From Fragilaria crotonensis (lineage: Eukaryota; Bacillariophyta; Fragilariophyceae; Fragilariales; Fragilariaceae): 64,000 nucleotides of DNA. Shown here in pieces: positions 40,662 to 51,738 of the stretch; position 1 is the first letter of the stretch, and each line of letters starts with the position of its first letter. A program made the position numbers and the translations under genes. The notes under the pieces are model-generated. The model worked only from the letters and a program-made list of their open reading frames with translations. It was not told the origin of the DNA and did no database searches. The stretch covers positions 62,001 to 126,000 of the forward strand of contig JAKSYS010000091.1 in NCBI GenBank assembly GCA_022925895.1. Reading direction: 5' to 3'.

Positions 40662-42215
40662 TGAGCAGCAACAGCAGCACCGCCGCCGAAACGAACGTAA
40701 GCGGGCTGACTACGGAGACAGGGCGCAGCGGCAGCAGAGGACGCGGTGGACAACGCAACCGCGGCGGCGGACGAAGTGGACGAGGAAGCAGCGGACGAGG
40801 AAGCCATCGACCAAGGAGCACCGGATTCAAAGGTACGACGACGGAAATGAACGGAAACGTGTTCGAGTGCTACGATGAACAGACAGACCGAAGGCAATAC
40901 GCAAAGACAGTGGAAGCCCTAGAAGGGTACGCCAAGAAGAGCCTGAAGTATGCTGAAGACCTGGCGACCCTGTTCGCAACAGAGATGCAGTTACCGAATT
41001 TGGAGAAACCGATGAGGCCTGGAGAGGGCGCTGACGAGACCGACCTAGCCATTTGGAACGAAGACATACGCGACTACGCGAAACGCAAGCGCGTGCTACG
41101 TGGAAACTTGGCGGCACTGCAGGCCGTAATCTGGGGCCAATGCAGCGAGGCCATGAAGGCAAAAGTGAAGTCGCTCGATGGGTACGCCGAAAGCACCAAG
41201 AACGACGACTGCGAGTGGTTGCTGAAGAACATCAAGGCAATCACGATGCAGTTCGACGCGAAGCATAACGGGTACATCTCTATGTTGGACGCCACCGCTG
41301 CTTTCCTGAACTGCAGGCAGCAGCAGGGGCAGAGTGCCGACAGCTACCTAGAGGCTTTGAAGAGCCACACGGACACGATAGAGTACCATGGTGGAACACT
41401 CGTGCTCAACCCCAGGCTGGCTCCCGAGATCAAGGAGGATGGGAGCAGGTACACCGATGAAGAGAGAGCAAGGATCGCGCGCGACTGCACCCTGGCTGCG
41501 GCCCTTATCCGCGGGTCGGACCCAACACGATATGGGACCCTGGTGGCGGACCTAGCCAATCAGTACAGCAAGGGTAAGGATGAATACCCCACTGACATCA
41601 CCTCCGCATACAGCCTTCTGGTGAACTACCGGACACCCGCGAATGCCACGTACAGGGGCCGTAACAGCAGCAGTGCCGGCGACCAGCAAACGACCACCAC
41701 ACAGGCGTCCAACAGCGGGCCAGAAGGCAGCGCCGCTATGACATTCGCGCAACGCAACGTCACCCCTGGAACGAACGGCATCACCCACGACGGAATTACA
41801 TGCTACAGGTGCAACAACACCGGGCATTACGCCTCGGACTGCCCTGAGGAACAGCATAGTGGGTCGAACGCATCGGGAACCACCCTCCTGCAATACGGAG
41901 TTATGTTCACGCAGGGAACGTCCGCCATCGATCCATCATGGATCCTGCTTGACTCGCAGTCGACGATCTCAGTTTTTCGAAATCCCGACATGCTTACGAA
42001 CATCCGCCCCAGCAATCGGACCCTCCGGGCAGTTACGAACGAGGGGTTCCAAGACTCTACGCTCATGGGAGATTTCCCGAACCTCGGGCCCGTTTGGTTC
42101 AACCCTGCGTCTATTGCCAACATCCTTTCCCTCGCTGAAGTGCGCAAGGTTTGCCGCGTCACTATGGACACCACCACCGAATCGGCCATGTGTGTCCACA
42201 GACTCGACGGATCCA
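40661..42215 (+). CDS. Copia gag and aspartic protease region
   Basis: Starts with a Gly/Arg-rich RNA-binding-like stretch (RGRGGQRNRGGGRSGRGSSG), then a helical gag core, a CCHC zinc knuckle CYRCNNTGHYASDC (about residue 381) and the protease motif WILLDSQSTISVF (about 428). The Copia part ends where the nested element begins; the open frame itself runs 68 bases into that element. Confidence 0.92.
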
Positions 42216-42653
42216 CATCTAAAAAGCAAGACCTGAATTCGTGTCACATATCCCTATTTTTTGTTTGGATTTATACGAATTAAATTATGCATAGATCCGT
42301 ACAAAATAATGCCACATTATTGTTCACGTACTAGTTTTTTTTTCGTATTCCGTACTTTTGTATGCACATGTTCCGAAGTTCAGAATTCGGAATCCAACAA
42401 AATACTCTTTGATACACCCGAGTTCTAATTGATGGATTCCGGTAAAATTTAGAATACGGAATCCTGGGTTTCTTCTCACGAAACAACGTAATCTAATCAG
42501 GCGTATTCCTGATCTTTCGTCTCTAGTTAATCCTTAATTTTGCATTTCATATTGCTTTACTTAGCACCGCCTGATTATGTTGTATTGTACTGTCCATTTA
42601 TGAGATGGTGTGTGGTAAATATCTGCATCTTAATCAATATTAAACTAATCACA

Positions 42654-44114
42654 TTATAAAGGCACAATGCCGTCTGGATTTTCATTTGTGCACAGCACGG
42701 TGTCAATACATCCCATATCATCTCGTGGCATCGCTTTGCGCTTACGGTTGTTTGCACGTCGTGGATTTGGTTTCACAACACGTTGGCGCTCCAAAAACAC
42801 ATTCAGCAATTGATTATTAAACATCACTCCATGCAAAATCCTGTCTTCTTTCACTGAATCGTAGAGATCATTAAACTTATTCATGCCATCTTCAGTCCAT
42901 CCAATTCCAGCTACACCATTAGTATCGTTGCGTTGTTTTCGTGACAATGTATATTTTGGTGCCTAACATTACAACAAGTGTTAGTTTTGTTGCATGCTTG
43001 CGTTATTGTCACGCAACAAACCAAAACTTACCACGATAGCGGGGACCGGAACAGCAACAGCATTAACATGTGCTTGAATCTGTAACAATGTATCGGCCAT
43101 ATTTTTAGCAATGTGTCAGCACGGCAATCAAACAAATTCAAAACATTGCACTGTATCGTCATACCTTTGATTGTTCCAATGCCAATTCAGACATCCATGT
43201 CGCTGTGTAGTTAAGTAAAACAAGAAGCATGAAAGCTTCGTCGCTTAGCGAAAACACATACTCATTGAAAACCCCAGAATCTGAACGACAATAACTCATC
43301 ATGTTAGCCTTGTCATTCCAATTACTGTGTCCAACAATGCAAGGCGCATAGATATCAATTAAATGCACATAATGAACCAAATTGTCTCGCATTGCTAACA
43401 TGTAGTCCATATCGGCATTCTGACCATTGTTAACTTTGAAGTGCGGAATCTTACCACACATGCCATCTGATTTGTGACAATAAAACAAACGTTAGTCATT
43501 TGCTTGCACTCGAGCAATTAATAATATTTCACTTACCTCTGAATCTTAAGCGCATGTTTTTGATGACATTGTTGCGACGATCTGTGTGAGAACAAACAAC
43601 AAGTTTACGCATGTCTGCCCACCAGTATTCATCGACGTCTTCTTTCGCCACATTGCAATTAGCAACAATCATCGAACAAACCGTGCCACGTCGTAAATCA
43701 TATAAACCATGCAAGTCTTTTTGAAAAATTTGAGACGACTGAACAACTTTGTTTTAACACACTCTTTCACCATCATGCGTTGCGATGCAATTGTGTTTTG
43801 AAGCTGCATGTTAAGCGGTACAAGATGTGGAGGAACAATTGCAATATTTTCAGGCATTGACGCACGCTCTGTTACTCTGCCTTCTAGCATTGCTGGCATG
43901 GGAGAATAACCACTCATGATTGGCGTTACTTGCTGCTGTGGTTGATGATATACGTTTTGATCACTTTGCACGGCATCGGCAACTGCGCAATGTTTTCGTC
44001 CCGACATATACAACATGTTTTTGTAAGTATCGAAGGAAGTTCATCATCCAAAACGGATGATGGGTCAAGTTGACCGCGATGATGCATTCCGTTCATCTGA
44101 AACAAATCAGTCAA
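42654..44114 (-). CDS. spliced gene of unknown function in the nested element
   Basis: At least five exons with GT-AG introns of about 70-110 bp; one well-supported intron is 43467-43536, joining RLRFR to GMCGKIPHF, and another donor is at 43164. Parts in order: a Gln/Pro-rich start (HQPQQQVTPIMSGYSPMP), a Trp/Cys-containing middle (DEYWWADMRKLVVCSHTDRR), IPHFKVNNGQNADMDYMLAM and a basic C-terminus (NPRRANNRKRKAMPRDD). The frame also changes at an A-run near 43715 and near 44030, so it is either broken or affected by sequence errors. No domain recognised; the basic tail suggests nucleic-acid binding or nuclear entry. Confidence 0.5.
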
Positions 44115-45984
44115 ATGTTTGTATTTTGAACTTTGTGTTTTATGAACTCATTTTGTTCAGCGTGCTATACGTCTTCGTAATTCCACGATTAATGCAAACT
44201 TATTCAAACGTTGATCATTGAGCTTCATGAAGAAAATAATGGGTGCCAACATGTGGTTCGTTGCATGTATAAATGTAACACGAAACACTTGTTAAATTTA
44301 AACAAAAATACTACTTACTACGATTCATTTGAAAATCAAACCTGCCGCGCATACTTTATTTTTAAACATTGTTTCCCGCATTAAAAATGTCAGTAATAAA
44401 TTAATAGCATTGTTAACTGGTACCCTGCTATAACAAAACTAAAAATTTGATAAACGTTCTGCCGCTGTATCTAACGTAAAGGATACGCGACCCACCCGAT
44501 TCAACGCTACTTCCGTGATGGTAATCCAGTAGTTTGCATCAAACGTTTGCACTTCTTTTTGAAGTTCTTACGTACTATACTTCAGCAGGTATTTGGACCG
44601 GACTGAAATACGACTGTATTGTTCTTACGCCTTACCTTGATTGCTTTCGTTTTCGCTAATGCGTGATCAAGACGTGTTTATTGTTAACCAATTTAGTGTG
44701 ACTCATGTGGGCCTCTGCAGATGCGTCATCACTTCATCACGATGGTATGTAAAAATTGCTGTACCCGTCGTTCCATATGTTGACGGTTGTTGTATATAAT
44801 TATGAGCTTTTGTGTGATTGCTCGTTGTTCTATTGCTTTTTTTGCGCGTAGAAAATGGCCTTAAACATCCTCATTCCGCATTTGCCATCGTTGTTGCCAC
44901 TGCGTTTATATCACTGTATCTACCTTTTTCTGCAATTGTGTTCCGGTGCATCGATATTTGGTGTGCTTACGATGTCGATGGTAATACTCGTCTTGTAGGC
45001 GTGCCTTTGAATATACGTTGCCATCAATTTGATTCTGCTGCTTGTTGCCGGCATCGACCCACTGCGGACCTTGCTAGTTAATGCACCACAAAACCTGCGT
45101 TTGTGTGAAGGTGGCATCAACCTTCTCGGGACTTAATCCGTTAAATCAATGTTAAAAGACGTTAAACGACCGTTATGCGTCGAACTCATTTTTGGTACAC
45201 AACTCCATCCAGTGTCAGATCCTCAAGTGAACTGACACTCTTCCATTCACTCTTTTCTCAATTCTTCACCAAATTCGTTTCTGTAAGTAACATCCCATCC
45301 TCTTATGTCATGAGATGAATCTGTGAGAGTTTTGGCTTTGAAGATAACAAGGTTGTTGTTCTTTTTGAATGGATGAGATCAGGGAATTTTGGTGTGTTGC
45401 CGCAGGGTAACCCGGATGTACAAAAACTCTACATCCACGTATTTTCTACGGCATCGTTGTACCAGGACTGTTGTTTTTGTACAGTGAATGCTTACTGGTA
45501 GTACGCGCCAAACTCACGTGGCTTCTACTGCATGGTGGTAGGAGCACTGTGTACGCGCTTTTTCCTTCGACAGTAGGTACTCTTTTTCACCGTACTTGCT
45601 CCACTGATCAAGATCTTGCTGTTTTGCCACCAAAACTGAACTGCTTTGCTGCATCACAATCGAAATAAGTAATTTACTCACTCAAATTTTGATCTGTTTT
45701 GTCAGTTTTACATTCTTCAACTTCACCAGGCAAGCATTGTCATCGCAATTGATTAATAATATTGTTCAGTTGCTGCATCAGCTCAAGTTTTGTGTGTGGA
45801 CATCAGTCACCTGCGAGGATCTTGCTCGAAAGAGTAGTGTGCCTACACGTCGTGCCTTACTGGTAAAGCCCACATTACTTGGTTGGTGCAGTAGTCCTTT
45901 TGTTCAGCAAAGGACCGTTCAAGCCATTGGGCGTCATTGAAGTTTGTAACGTCTGATTGAGATCATACAATTGTAAATCTTATC
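44115..45984. other. internal spacer of the nested element
   Basis: Lies between the divergent third gene and the GNAT-Ulp1 gene, so it presumably holds both promoters. Short frames (for example 44818-45081) carry no recognisable content. AT-rich. Confidence 0.4.
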
Positions 45985-48900
45985 ATGAGTGGAAAAGATT
46001 TGACGAGTGAAATGCTCCGTGAAGTCAAAAGTGAAGCTGATTCCGCGGCGGCATCAGAAACAGTCACCAATGCTGAGACAACAGTCATGATTGGTACGAT
46101 GGAAAACCGTGATAGTTTGAATTCATCGTCATCAGAGGCAAATGTCAGAGCTGAGACAAGCCAAATTCTTCCTGGTGAATTGGATAGCGGTGATGCAGAT
46201 TTGGCAGCTTCCGCATTGGCCTTGTCGAATCTTGCAAGTGCCGATCCCATGCAAGGACTTGAGGTTATGGCCAAGGCCGCTGGTAAGGCAGTACCTCACA
46301 AAGCTTCAACTCCTGAGGTTATCACCAAACTTATTGAAGGAGACGTTGATGTTGTGGTTCCTGTTCCAAGCACCCCCACGAAAGTTTCAACATTAGCTTC
46401 GGTGTATACGTTTGACGGAATTAATGAGTTGGCTGGACAACTTAATCATGGACAGAAGCGCGGCATAATTACTGCGTATATCCGTGGGTTGGAGGTTGGC
46501 TTTGTGGAACAGAACTTACCTCCATTCCGTAATTGGTTCAAAGACTTTCGGTTTGCGGAGGCTATATTCAAGCCTGGAGACATTGGCAATAAAATGTGGC
46601 ATTTTCGCCATGTTCTCTTGGGGCCGCAATGTGTGGAAAACATTTCGTTCGGTACAGCTCCAAAGAATTTCTTAACTTGCGCTCGACAATTTTACACCGA
46701 GATTTTCCATCCCTCTCCGTCAATGGAAGAACAAATTGATCGGGCCATGAAACAAGATATCACAATCATGATTCTAGCTCTTCGGGTTGGCAAAAAGGGT
46801 GTTCTTCCGAAATCCCTGACGCCATATGTCACGTCCCTGATCACAGTGTCAGCTGTTACTTTTCAATTGCATCGCGATCCAAACGATCATGGAGCAATGT
46901 CGGTATTTGTGTCTTTCTTGGGAGTGACGCACCATTTGACAGCACATCCACCTTCGATAACGTCGTGGCGCCGCAATGGAGTGGGTTTGTTTATGATGGT
47001 TCAAGTTATTAAACGGTGTGCATCCATTACGGATGTCAAGACAATTGAGGTGTTCCTTCAATGTTCAGAACCATCAGCATTTCACTTCTACAAAATGATT
47101 GGTTTTCGTCAGTTGAACAAAAGTGAAGCAGATGACGGGTTCAAAATGCTTCCTTTGCATTTGCAAACAGCATTGGAATCCCAAAACCCATCATCCTTTT
47201 TGCGCTCAACAAATGAATCAAAGCCCCCAATTCTTTTGCATTTGCGCCATGGTGAATTGAAGTACATCAATTCTGCAAATGCCGCCAACGACAAGAAAGA
47301 TGATGAAGTCACAGTCAATGTTGCTCCAAGGACACAACCATTCTGGTGCCAGTATCCACCTCCACTTTTGATTGGTGGTGGAAGATTCGTTTACGACCAA
47401 AAAGATGCGGACAATCTATTTATTTCACTACCGCTTTTGCGCAAACTCTTTCCTGGTCCACTTGAGCCGTTGTTGCCTGCCAATTCTCTGCTTCTGAAAG
47501 GCGAAATGACGCTGGTCCGTCGCAAGCAGCATAGTGAGTTGGAAGGAACGAATTGGTTTTCGAGTGGTGAGATAAACTTGATGCTTTCGATTTTGACATG
47601 TGATGGAAGATATGAAGATGCAACTTTCATTTTGTCTGTTTATTTTGGAAGCGTCTTGAAGAAAGGTTTTGCGGCGCACGCATCTTACAAAGCCCTCCTT
47701 CAATTGGAAAAAGACAATGCATCAATGGATGAAAAGGAACTCGAAGCCTTGGTCCAAAAGATTTTGGGAACAGGTTCGAAACAGATTAAACGTACACAAC
47801 AAGTTCAGCAAGACTATGTGGTGCATGAAATCATCGAGAGAAATCCCGGATTGCTTTCGAAACAGGTATTAGTGTTCCCTCAAAATGAGGATGGTGAGCA
47901 CTGGAGTGTTACTTTCGTCTTCAATCCAGGATACATTCGTGACAACGTTGAAGACATTGAGAATGCAGAAAATTCTCCAAAACCATTTTTCTTTCGATAC
48001 TGCAGCAAATATCCCTTTGGGACGCGCGATGTGTCCATTGATACAGGCATCATTTGGTTCCTGAACTTGTCATACAGCTTCAAAATTTACCACAAAAGCA
48101 TGCCTACGGAAGGTGCGGCTATGAGATGGTGTTCCCCGTTTGGAAAAACGTCGCAAGGCAATATGCTTGGAACCAAAAGCTTTCCGGCGTTACGTCTCCC
48201 AGAAGCAAATTTGCTTCCACGACAAGAGGATGGATGGAACTGTGGAGTGGGAATTGTTGCTGCTGTCGGGATTATATTGCGAAATGTTTGCACCCAAAAA
48301 GTGGAACGAATGAATTTCAACGAGCAATTTGGTCCTCAGAAGAATTGGGAGCTACATCAGGATGACATCACAAAGGAGTGGTTTGCCTACTTTGACAGAC
48401 GGTTTTTTGAACCACTCCCGACGGAAAACAACGACTTGATATTGGCAGATTATCTTACTATGCTTCGCCAAGAATGGTTTGTTCTCTTTGATCGGATGGC
48501 TGCTATGCAATATGAGGTGTTCCCAAAACGAGTGAACAAGAACAATTTGGTCAATCCATTATACTTGGAAACAAAGCAGAGTACACTTGCTTGGCCCGAT
48601 TTCGACACAATGAAAAAGCGCCAGACATTGTCTAAACCAAAACTTCGCCTACTGCGCAAACAAATTGATGAAGAGAAAAAGAAAAGACACCGAGCTGCAG
48701 CTCAAGGTATTTCATCTGCAATCGATGTTTCCCAGAGCCCAGACAGAAACATTACTGTTGATTTATCTTCACCAGCAGAAAAAGCAGATACGGCTATTGA
48801 TTTATCATCACCAGCAAGGAGAGGAGCTGGTGTATCCATGAATCTGGATGAAAATGTGACAATCAATTTAATGTCGCCAGATGCAAAAGCCTCTGCTGGA

Positions 48901-49359
48901 TTGAGGGAAACGGTTGATGACAATGAAATCGATTTAATGTCGCTAGAGACAGAGCCTCTGATGGCTGCTGCAACACAGGTTGCTTCACAATCAAATGAAA
49001 CTGCAAGAGCCTCTGCTGATGAATTGACAATAATCAATCCTGATACTATTGTTGCAGACATCAAAATCAAAGACACACCAACAAAAGAAGACAAGTCGGC
49101 AGACAACGAACCAGGGTACACAATCAAGAAAATCGAGGATCCTTCAAAACTTGGACCCATCAAGCTTCACATTCGAACCCCCACAAAGAAGCGCAAAGAT
49201 GGTGACTTGTTGAAACGATTGCATCTTGATGATGTTCTGTTTGAAGATGACGATGTGGCACCTCAACGAAAGAAAGGAAGACTCAAAAACGATGACGATT
49301 TTGATGGCATTCTGAACAACAATTTTGGATTCTGCATGATGCTGCGGGGTCCAGTATGA
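45985..49359 (+). CDS. GNAT-like acetyltransferase fused to Ulp1-type SUMO protease
   Basis: 1124 residues without interruption. The first 110 are Ser/Ala/Glu-rich. A GNAT-like region follows: RRNGVGLFMMVQVIKRC (about 327) fits motif A (Q/R-x-x-G-x-G/A) and FHFYKMIGFRQL (about 366) fits motif B. A C48 Ulp1 protease region starts near 522 (NWFSSGEINLMLSIL), with the His in GEHWSVTFVFNP (about 637) and the Gln and nucleophilic Cys in RQEDGWNCGVGIVAA (about 745-757). The tail has four motifs resembling SUMO-interaction sites (ITVDLSS, TAIDLSS, VTINLMS, NEIDLMS; about 922-985) and basic clusters. Ulp1 enzymes process or remove SUMO; use by a transposon is inferred. Intact while its neighbours are disrupted. 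Confidence 0.8.
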   Translation: MSGKDLTSEMLREVKSEADSAAASETVTNAETTVMIGTMENRDSLNSSSSEANVRAETSQILPGELDSGDADLAASALALSNLASADPMQGLEVMAKAAGKAVPHKASTPEVITKLIEGDVDVVVPVPSTPTKVSTLASVYTFDGINELAGQLNHGQKRGIITAYIRGLEVGFVEQNLPPFRNWFKDFRFAEAIFKPGDIGNKMWHFRHVLLGPQCVENISFGTAPKNFLTCARQFYTEIFHPSPSMEEQIDRAMKQDITIMILALRVGKKGVLPKSLTPYVTSLITVSAVTFQLHRDPNDHGAMSVFVSFLGVTHHLTAHPPSITSWRRNGVGLFMMVQVIKRCASITDVKTIEVFLQCSEPSAFHFYKMIGFRQLNKSEADDGFKMLPLHLQTALESQNPSSFLRSTNESKPPILLHLRHGELKYINSANAANDKKDDEVTVNVAPRTQPFWCQYPPPLLIGGGRFVYDQKDADNLFISLPLLRKLFPGPLEPLLPANSLLLKGEMTLVRRKQHSELEGTNWFSSGEINLMLSILTCDGRYEDATFILSVYFGSVLKKGFAAHASYKALLQLEKDNASMDEKELEALVQKILGTGSKQIKRTQQVQQDYVVHEIIERNPGLLSKQVLVFPQNEDGEHWSVTFVFNPGYIRDNVEDIENAENSPKPFFFRYCSKYPFGTRDVSIDTGIIWFLNLSYSFKIYHKSMPTEGAAMRWCSPFGKTSQGNMLGTKSFPALRLPEANLLPRQEDGWNCGVGIVAAVGIILRNVCTQKVERMNFNEQFGPQKNWELHQDDITKEWFAYFDRRFFEPLPTENNDLILADYLTMLRQEWFVLFDRMAAMQYEVFPKRVNKNNLVNPLYLETKQSTLAWPDFDTMKKRQTLSKPKLRLLRKQIDEEKKKRHRAAAQGISSAIDVSQSPDRNITVDLSSPAEKADTAIDLSSPARRGAGVSMNLDENVTINLMSPDAKASAGLRETVDDNEIDLMSLETEPLMAAATQVASQSNETARASADELTIINPDTIVADIKIKDTPTKEDKSADNEPGYTIKKIEDPSKLGPIKLHIRTPTKKRKDGDLLKRLHLDDVLFEDDDVAPQRKKGRLKNDDDFDGILNNNFGFCMMLRGPV

Positions 49360-51234
49360 GGTTTTATTGAGCCATTGATCAAAACATAACATTGCCTCGA
49401 AGACAGAAATCACAGCAGGAAGGTTGGCAGCTTCTTCTGCTGCAGCGTTTTTATCAGCACTTTGTGCTCTTGCTCGCCGCATTTCAAACGTGGATTCTAA
49501 AATCAGCCATCCTTCATCATATTGTGCCAAAATCACAAACAAAAATACCAAACCCAAACGTTCCGCTGCTGAAATTTTGGTCAAATTTGTGATACCTTGG
49601 CTAAAATCCGTTGCAGGAAGCGTTCAGCGGTGTTTGTCGGTGAGTATTGTGAAACGAATTGCAAGGGCGTCCAACGCCGCCAACTGGCTGGGAGGGACAT
49701 TTCAAGAATCAAGAACGTGACCATTTCGATCATGCCTTTACGAAATGCATGCATGGTTTCAACCGGTGTTGCACCATATATTCCACAATTGGGTCAGCCA
49801 TTGGAATGCTATCAAAGACATTATTCAAACGATGTTGTGACCATCGTTTTCGAGTTCCACGTTGGGATCACGCAATGGCTGAAATGGCTTGGGCTGAAAG
49901 CATAGAACATTGGACCTCAGGATTATCCAAATTTTCATGATCAACATCACACGCACGACTATGTCGTTGAATGCCTGCTCCGTGTGACCCAAATCGACCA
50001 CACAACATGTCACCTTCTTGCATGTCTTGAATGACATAAAGAATACAAGTGATGACATCCACTTGCATGATTCCCTGTGGACCAATTGGCAATGATACAT
50101 TCATTAAATAGGGACCGGCCGAAGTAAATGAACTCAACACTGCATCCAACTGGGCATGATAGTTTCGCACATTGTCGCCTTGTTTCATGTTGGTTTGATT
50201 TTGTGCGGATGATAATTTTGCTTTTGGAAGGAAGCCATGATATCCCCAGGCCTGGAGCTTACGACGAAACTCCTCTTTAAAAATAGCCGGCGCGAACATG
50301 TATGGTTTGAGTGAAAATCGGGCATTACCTGTCACATGTGTGCGGTCAATCCATTGAATAATGGGAACAAATAATTGTCGTGCCGGATTCGTTATCATTC
50401 GTTGATATGCATCGCGATAAACACTCCCAGAAATCGCATCTCCAAGTCTTCCATCAGGGCTCTGATATGGTTTCAAGGGATTGTTCAAATCAATCAATAG
50501 ATTTTCAGAAGTCATGATGGACGGGTTTTGCAACAAGTTGAGTAATTGCGGTGCAAATTCATAAGCGATGACATCGCACGGTGGTCCGTGCGGCACCTCC
50601 ACAGTGACAACCGCAGGTAACAGCCTCTTTGCGTTTGTCACAGATTGAAACAGAACATCCACATTTTTTAATCGCGATTGCCCACCGACGGGATAAAATG
50701 AGTACCCATCTGCTTGGGCATGTCTGGCCCATTTGGGACCGATTCAAACGCATAATCAGGCGCATTCATGTCATCCAATATCTTTAACAATGAAATGGTC
50801 CATTTTGATCCGTAGAAAACATAAATTGTGATGCGGCAACTGTATCATGACGTGTCGGACATTCAGGTATATCATTGGGTTCGTCCACAAGAATTTGAAT
50901 GTCATTTATATCATCAAACAGTGATTCCGTCATATGAATGACGGATGGCAACAATGCTGGCAGTGCGTGCAACGACGATGGAGCTGAACGATTGTACAAG
51001 TCATTTACCACTTCGCAACGCAAATGCTTGGGACGTTTGGTACTTGTAAAGCGCTTTCATCAAGGTTGCGTCAACGCGACATTGCGCAACTGGTGTTGTG
51101 GTTGTTGAATGGCCGCGACGGAGAAAAGCTAAACATGTCGGTGACCGCTGAAAATGGATTGTGAATGCCTTTTCTGTTGTGAACAGTTTGTGACGGCTCA
51201 TGCAATGCGGGTTGTAACATACAAATCCTGACAT
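49144..51234 (-). CDS. transposase-like protein of the nested element, frame-disrupted
   Basis: Fragments in consecutive order on the minus strand. At the start is a C2H2-like finger (CYNPHCMSRHKLF, then H and C in FTIHFQRSPTC). The long middle part (50662-49868) has FVPIIQWIDRTHVTGNARFS, LKPYMFAPAIF, AWGYHGFLPKAKLSSAQNQT, VDVITCILYVIQDMQEGDML and a Cys cluster with RACDVDHENLDNPEVQCSML. The end has ERLGLVFLFVILAQYDEGW and SVFEAMLCFDQWLNKTSYWT. I recognise this as a family common in diatoms and other marine eukaryotes, probably KDZ/Plavaka-like transposases, but cannot prove the name. The frame changes several times, so it is broken, spliced or affected by indels. Its 3' end overlaps the convergent GNAT-Ulp1 gene by about 216 bp. 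Confidence 0.6.
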
Positions 51235-51738
51235 GTTTTGAGAGTGATTGAATTGTTTATGTTGTGAGGGATAATAAACGTGGTGTTTGCGTCACTGCGT
51301 GTTTGCAAGTGGGTGTGTCATCACGTGGCTGCTTTCACAACACTGGCTAACAATATCAACAAAAATTCATGGACAACCAATGAAAACTGGTCATGCATAC
51401 TGACAAACAGGGATGACGTGTTTGAGCGCACACATAAGGAAGAAACACAAATCTCATTTATCCGTATTGACTTCAGAAATACCAACTCAAATGTCAATCG
51501 AATCCTTAGGCGTGATTTGGTACTCATTAGTACATAGGTTGAGAAGCACGTAGAACGACTAATTTGAATTAATAGACAAACACGTATATTAACGTGTACG
51601 GATGTATGAGCTTGTGGAAAAATATGGAATCAAAATTGTGGTTATGTACTAAAATCGGCTAAATATCTACCTTTTGAAGTTTGTACGAACTTGAGCATTC
51701 GTAATTACTGCATTATTTCGATTTTTGGCCCTTAGATG

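Larger units (their letters stand above)
42216..51738. mobile_element. nested 9.5-kb DNA transposon with GNAT-Ulp1, transposase-like and third gene
   Basis: Sits inside the Copia element. The ends read CATCTAA (42216) and TTAGATG (51732-51738), a short inverted repeat, flanked on both sides by CA or CAC, so the target duplication is only 2-3 bp. Base use is clearly AT-richer than the Copia coding sequence around it. It carries three genes: a spliced minus-strand gene (42654-44114), a plus-strand GNAT-Ulp1 gene (45985-49359) and a minus-strand transposase-like gene (49144-51234). No DNA polymerase B, packaging ATPase or capsid-like protein is seen, so it is not a Polinton. Superfamily uncertain: Ulp1 plus a large Cys-containing transposase recalls KDZ/Zisupton-like elements, but the short target duplication does not fit their usual 8 bp. 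Confidence 0.8.

Noticed and set aside
42216-51738. nested element as a Polinton or virus-like element
   Set aside because: It has a cysteine protease, but no protein-primed DNA polymerase, packaging ATPase, capsid-like or retroviral-type integrase gene, and no long inverted repeats.
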